From: Echinococcus granulosus
Taxonomy: Eukaryota; Platyhelminthes; Cestoda; Cyclophyllidea; Taeniidae
DNA length: 64,000 nt
Reading direction: 5' to 3'
NCBI RefSeq assembly: GCF_000524195.1
Contig: NW_020170505.1
Location: 33,036-97,035, forward strand
Shown: in pieces, positions 58,951 through 64,000 of the stretch
Position numbering within the stretch: position 1 is the stretch's first letter
How the letters are laid out: the number at the start of each line of letters is the position of its first letter
The notes under the pieces: model-generated
Told to the model about the DNA's origin: nothing
The model's input: the letters and a program-made list of their open reading frames with translations, nothing else
Database searches by the model: none
Program-made: the position numbers and the translations under genes

Positions 58951-61900
58951 ATGATAGATATTGAGGACATACGTTCGGAACCCTCTGCCCTTAGTGCAAA
59001 TAACCAGGTTCATCAGCGCTTCATTAAGAGGAAACAATCCCAAGATGCCTTTGATAATGTTGGTGGCAACATCCCTGGTACTTATCACCTTTGTCTTTTC
59101 TAATGAAAAAATTTTCTTTAATTCTGGTGATCGTGCTCTTCACTTCTGTTTGCCTGTACCTGTTATTATCTTCTTCTTAACTCGTCATTTTTTTGTAGTA
59201 CTGTCATGGAATTTTGAAATTCTAGGCATTCAGCGTATCTTTGTGCAGGTTTGGGGATGTGCTCATAACACCAGCGATGCTGAATACATGGCCGGACTCC
59301 TTGCTGCGTATGGCTATAAGGTAATTGTGCATGTCATTTCTTGCGCTACACTACTAGTAGGCCTGCTGGTATAAATGAAACATTTCATAATGTTCAAGCG
59401 GAACTGCTATATATTTACAGAAGTATGTCTGATATGATTATCTTTAACAGTTGGACTGTTATTGTTGAATAATTACTTGAATCTTACAAGCCCCTTTCGT
59501 TTGCCAGTAGCTGCTATATCTATCCAAACTCCTGAATTTTTGCCGGTGCATGATTATCCGCTTCAAAGGCTTTCTCACTCGCAGCTCATGTATTTGTTGT
59601 ATCGTAACTGTTTTTATTGGAATTCCTTCATTATTTGGGGACCAATATTAGCATGCAGATGTCTTTTTGTTCATATTTTCTACATGCCAATGAACAGTTG
59701 ATGTGTCGCAAAAGCACTGCCGATTCCCCGACTTAAATAAGATTGTAAATTTGGTTTTGCTACAAGCTGAAAATAGTTGTCGTTTGTGTCGTCCCATCCA
59801 TTCTCTTGATGTTATTTTTTCTTGTTTTCTGACAGTGTTTGGAGTTTCTAAGCCATTGTTTATTAATGGGACACTATAGGGATATTTAAGCCCCCGTTTT
59901 AATCGCGTTTTTTGAAATAGCATAAAGTGGCGTTTGAATTTAAGTTCATAATCGGTTCAGTTGTTTCATAAACAAGGTCGTAAAATATCGTTTTTCCTAT
60001 GTATCTTTTATTTGTGTTCTGAATTTGTTATATTATATCGTTTTCTTTGTACCTTCATTCGCAATCGCACTACTGTTAACTCAGGCCGCAGCACCGTTTT
60101 AGTGGTGCTAAATTTGCCAACAATCTGTGTTTTTCTTCCTGTTTAAATTTCGGCATTGGAAGCATGTAAATGAATGTCCTAAAATGTTTCGAGAAATTTG
60201 AACAAATCAGCCGGCACCAAATTATCAGACGTGTTAATGAGCTTGTGTTTCGTTCTCAATTATGGATCCTGTCATAGCAGACCATAAGCGATCTGGTTTC
60301 ACCAATAAAAGTGATCCATTGGACGCGCCTTCGTTGCTCACTTTGGTGACATTGGCCTGTTTTTTTTGTCAGTTAGAAATTGGATGCTTCAATCAGGCAT
60401 AGTGTATTCTTTTTCTCATCATTGGATGTGTTACCCATACAACAATCTGTTATTATTATGAGCTTTGATGTGGTCATATTTTAGTGTCAGCATCCTGAAT
60501 CTCAGTGGAATTTGCCATCAAGTTTGTTTCATATCACATATTTCTGTTGTTTGGACCCATCATTTCATGACACCGAATTCATACTTTTTAAACCGCTTAT
60601 TGATATTCATCTTCGTACTGATATTTCCCATCACCCTAGACGCACCAAAAAAGGCTTCTTTTGAGTGTTATTAACTTATTACCTAAATATAAAAAAGCGT
60701 TAAATGTCTGTGGCTTTTCACCGCTAAAGCAAAAAGTGTGACTTAAATTCATTTTGGAGTAGTTCAGGTTAGCTAGGAATCCATTGTTCTCCTGATGGGG
60801 TAATAGATGACAGTGAATGGAATTAGCCTGTGTAGCACTGATTGGTGCATCTTTACTTTAGGTTACACTGGGCGGCAGTTGCGGCAACTGTGGTTCTAGT
60901 TCGGACGACGATGAGGCGAAGGCGGCAGCCGATTTATGGTTGCTAAACAGCTGCACTGTAAAAGGACCCGCTGAAGATCACTTTAGAAACGCCATTCTCG
61001 CTGCCAAGACCGCCGGCAAGTGCGTTGTTGTCGCTGGTTGCGTTCCCCAAGGTAGCCCCAATGTAGCTTACCTCAAGGTACCTCGCTTACCTCTCCCTCC
61101 TTACTTTATCGGCTGGTCATGCTTTTAATAAAACATGGGATACCAGCTGGAATCATTCTCATTCATTTATGGTTTTGTCAAAGCGGCTCAGTCGTTTTTT
61201 TTTTTTATTACCGCATTCATCCCATTAGAATCTCCTCGATGTACCAGTGCAAACTGATTTTGTTTCAGATTAATTGTGAAACATTAAATAAAACCATTTT
61301 CAACTGTCCCATTAGCTGTTGGCCGTTAATATCGGTATGAGTGGCGTCTGATCCAACGTTACCATCATCTTATAAATCAATCCCCGATGACACGGATGCT
61401 CATTATGTCCTTAGATATTTCAGTCTTTGTGAGCTAAAAAACTTTTAAATTGCCGTACTTGTGTGATATACGTCGGATGCCTGGCTGCAACTACAAACAC
61501 GAGGAATGGAGAAAGATGCCAGTAATTAAATCGCAAGGATTTACGTATCCTAATTAAAGCTGTGGCATCGCGATCTTACGAGAAAGTACTTGAATTTGTA
61601 TGGTTCTTATTTTATCACTTCTAAGGTAGAGATTTGCTGTAGCATTTGTATCTTCCTTAAATTTTATTAATATTAGCCGAATTTTGATCATCGGTTCAAT
61701 TCGGACAACTTTAATACGTCATTCTTTTAATAATTTTTATGCGGGCCAACGCTGAAGTATATTTTGCATGTTTTCCGTACCACACTGCTGGGCATTGGTG
61801 GGTGTGACGGCTGTCATTAGACCCATCCGTTTGCGTATTTTGATAGTATTGTTATCCCGCTCATTATCTTAGTTTGAAGTGATTCATTAACTGCTTAACT

Positions 61901-64000
61901 CGAGAAATGGGGATGGTGTTACCCTCATTTGCGGTCTGACTACTTGTTATTCTCATTCCGATTCTGTCCGCCATTTTTGATGTTAGTAGTAATGACCATA
62001 AATTAATCGACCCTTTAGTTATAGACAAATAATTCGTAAGCAATTAAAGGAATGTTTACTGAGTGAGATTTTATGCGCATGATGCTAAAAGTACCTTACT
62101 GAATAAGTTAGCCCCAGTCATTTGCGAACTTTACAGCCCAGTCGATGGGTACGCATAAAAGTTGGTTTGGTGCTAATTTTACACTTGTAATACTTTGTAT
62201 TTAGCATATGTCAACGCATTTTCGCGACCATTTTCAGTTCACTGTGGACAGCAGTCGGATGCTGGCAGACCTACAGTTGGCGTCTCACGATTGCCCTATC
62301 TATGCGAGACCGGCAATTTCCAAAGCACACTAGAACAATAAATCGAGTTATTTGGGGTCGCAGTCGTCTAGACACCTACCTACCAAATGCACTTAATGTA
62401 GCCATGATTCAGGCAAACCCAGCAATTAGATCCCTTTTTACTAACTACATCTAAGATTTGTGTTTGGCTTGTTGTCCGAAGTGTTCTGGATTTGTCTTAT
62501 TACGGCCACATTTTCGACCATTTAAGTCAATACACAGCAAAAGTACGTCCTCTTGATAGGTTTGCATTTGTTCACCTTTTTTCACCTCTCATTTTATCGC
62601 GAAGGGCATGTGGCAGAACGCTGATCCTTTCCGCTGTAGCTTAGGTACAAATGTCGTAGTTATCTTTTGGCCAAAATGATAATTTTAATTAGTACTAAAT
62701 TGTAAGAGCAGCCAATGTCACAAAGGAAAGTGAATGGGAAGCATAATACATACGTTCGGTTGCTACTTCTACCCCTTTTCAATTTCCATTCCGCCTTCAC
62801 TGTTTAGAGTTAAGATAAAAGGTATTTTTGCCCTCTCCTCATTAGTTGAATGATCGAATCTCCTTCCGGCTATTGCCCCATTTTCATTGTGATGCACAAT
62901 GCGATGTGAGCCTTGCGTGAAGAAATTAGTTAGTACCCTAAGTGCAAGTCCCTTACATTCGTTTTTCATTCCTTTCCAGAATGTTAGCGTGGTCGGTGTT
63001 CAACAGATCGATCGGGTTGTGGAGGTGGTCGAACAAACCCTGTTGGGTAGGTTCAGCCTTCCTGCAGATTGGTTTCAGCTTAATTTAGGCTCATCTGTTT
63101 CAGATCATGTTTATCTTCGTTCCTCATTATTCACGACTAATCTTAGCCTAGTTCTCTTACAAGGCTTATTTTAGGGTTGAAATCACTTGTTGGACCGCAA
63201 ATTTCCATTTGACTAGCCACACCCGCTTCGTTTGTAGCTTTAAGGCAAAATAGTAAAAACTTATACCCACGCCCAATCCATAAGGCAATCACAAATGGCC
63301 GTCTGGAATCGTATTAGTTATAGCAAATAGACCTAAAACATTTTTGAGGTTTAAGTCTTGAGTAACTTTGAAAATTCACATTTAAAGCACCTAGTGAGCG
63401 GATCATAGAATCAAATGCGTGTGTTCTCTTTTGCACCTATATCAGGCAACGTAGTGCGTTTCATGGAGAAGCGTGTGTCTTCAGTAGATGCTGTGACGGC
63501 GAAAGACAAGCTGGAGGATTCTAAGACTCGTCAGAAACATCCGCGACCTGGTGGAGTGCCACTCTCATTGCCGAAAATTCGGCGCAACCCATTCATTGAG
63601 ATCCTGGCCATTTCGACAGGCTGCTTGAATGCCTGCACTTACTGTAAGACGAAGCACGCCAGAGGCGTACTCGCCAGCTACACCGTTGATGAGCTTGTTC
63701 AACGTGCTGTGGAGGTCTTTAATGGTGGGTTAACTGATCCACTTCATGAAGGCAACATTTGTTAATTGATTGTTACTGGTGATTGTTGACATTTATTGTC
63801 GTCTTGTCTTGAAATAACTGTGCATCCACAATTTTGCGACGAATATTTCCACTTTCTGATCTCTTATCTTCTGTGTGGAACAAATGAGTTGAGACTTTGT
63901 CCCTTTAAACTAACTGATTTTCTAATTTGGCTTACTACTTTGGTCACTTAACTGTGCTGAAGCTGCTTCAATCGCTGCTGTCTCATGTCTTTGTTCTACC
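58951..64000 (+). CDS. CDKAL1: CDKAL1, tRNA-t6A37 methylthiotransferase (5' part)
   Basis: Exons: 58951-59077, 59226-59320, 60862-61077, 62980-63046, 63446-63724, all in phase; the 3' half lies beyond the window (261 of roughly 580 residues seen). It starts [12 protein letters not shown]. The MTTase N-terminal domain shows its three cluster cysteines in [31 protein letters not shown] and [12 protein letters not shown]. Then come [31 protein letters not shown] and the radical-SAM Cys-x3-Cys-x2-Cys motif in [22 protein letters not shown]1 adds a methylthio group to N6-threonylcarbamoyladenosine 37 of tRNA-Lys(UUU), using two iron-sulfur clusters, at the ER membrane in animals. Compared with the human protein there is an extra [15 protein letters not shown] segment before DLWLLNSC. 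It is divergent from RARS2. Identification is secure. Confidence 0.95.
61078..62979 (+). other. CDKAL1 intron 3
   Basis: A 1.9-kb intron between CTCAAG|GTACCT and TTTCCAG. It contains a T run of about 14 (near 61196-61206) and no recognisable gene or repeat. Confidence 0.6.
63725..64000 (+). other. CDKAL1 intron 5, cut by window end
   Basis: It begins GTGGGT directly after the exon coding ..VEVFN(G). No acceptor joining the expected next segment of the radical-SAM domain is visible before the end of the window. Confidence 0.6.

Noticed and set aside
58961..59374. Single 137-codon ORF over the start of CDKAL1
   Set aside because: It runs through intron 1 in a different frame. The spliced exons 58951-59077 and 59226-59320 give the conserved protein.

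Overview
This window is nuclear DNA of an animal. Every recognisable gene is split by introns with GT..AG borders, and one pair of GT/AG signals would define an intron of only about 33 nt. The gene set is ciliated-metazoan: IFT46, CFAP91, POLDIP3/SKAR, mitochondrial ArgRS and CDKAL1. The AT-rich sequence, mixed tiny and large introns, splice-acceptor-like AG sites next to two start codons and a miniature LTR retrotransposon would suit a parasitic flatworm. That placement is an inference, not a proof. The exon models come from reading splice signals, codon phase and remembered protein families; no search was run.

Layout. 1-4.7 kb holds no intact gene: a decayed reading frame (about 3.37-3.74 kb) and a 198-bp solo LTR (4094-4291). 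4.76-8.08 kb (+) is a POLDIP3/SKAR-like RRM gene. 9.6-11.2 kb is a repeat cluster: one complete terminal-repeat retrotransposon in miniature (TRIM) with LTRs, a tRNA-Leu-type primer binding site and a polypurine tract, then part of a second copy broken by a 100-N gap. 12.4-18.35 kb (+) is IFT46. 20.46-22.58 kb (+) is an unrecognised serine/arginine-rich protein gene. About 25.43 kb (+) has a small ORF that looks like a secreted peptide. 26.4-36.4 kb (-) is CFAP91. 36.9-51.5 kb (-) is a large gene for a single-pass, cysteine-rich membrane protein that I cannot assign to a family. 52.1-56.6 kb (-) is mitochondrial arginyl-tRNA synthetase (RARS2). 58.95 kb to the end (+) is the 5' half of CDKAL1, cut by the window edge.

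How they fit together. IFT46 and CFAP91 both serve cilia (IFT-B cargo train; calmodulin/radial-spoke-associated axonemal protein). RARS2 and CDKAL1 are divergent neighbours about 2.3 kb apart, and both act on tRNA (charging; methylthiolation of t6A37). The observations I would look at first are the TRIM element with its readable PBS and PPT, a coding-frame-preserving inverted copy of one exon of the unknown membrane-protein gene inside another of its introns, the candidate secreted peptide at 25.4 kb, a perfect 12-bp inverted repeat just inside a POLDIP3 exon, and an extra Cys-x2-Cys insertion in CDKAL1.
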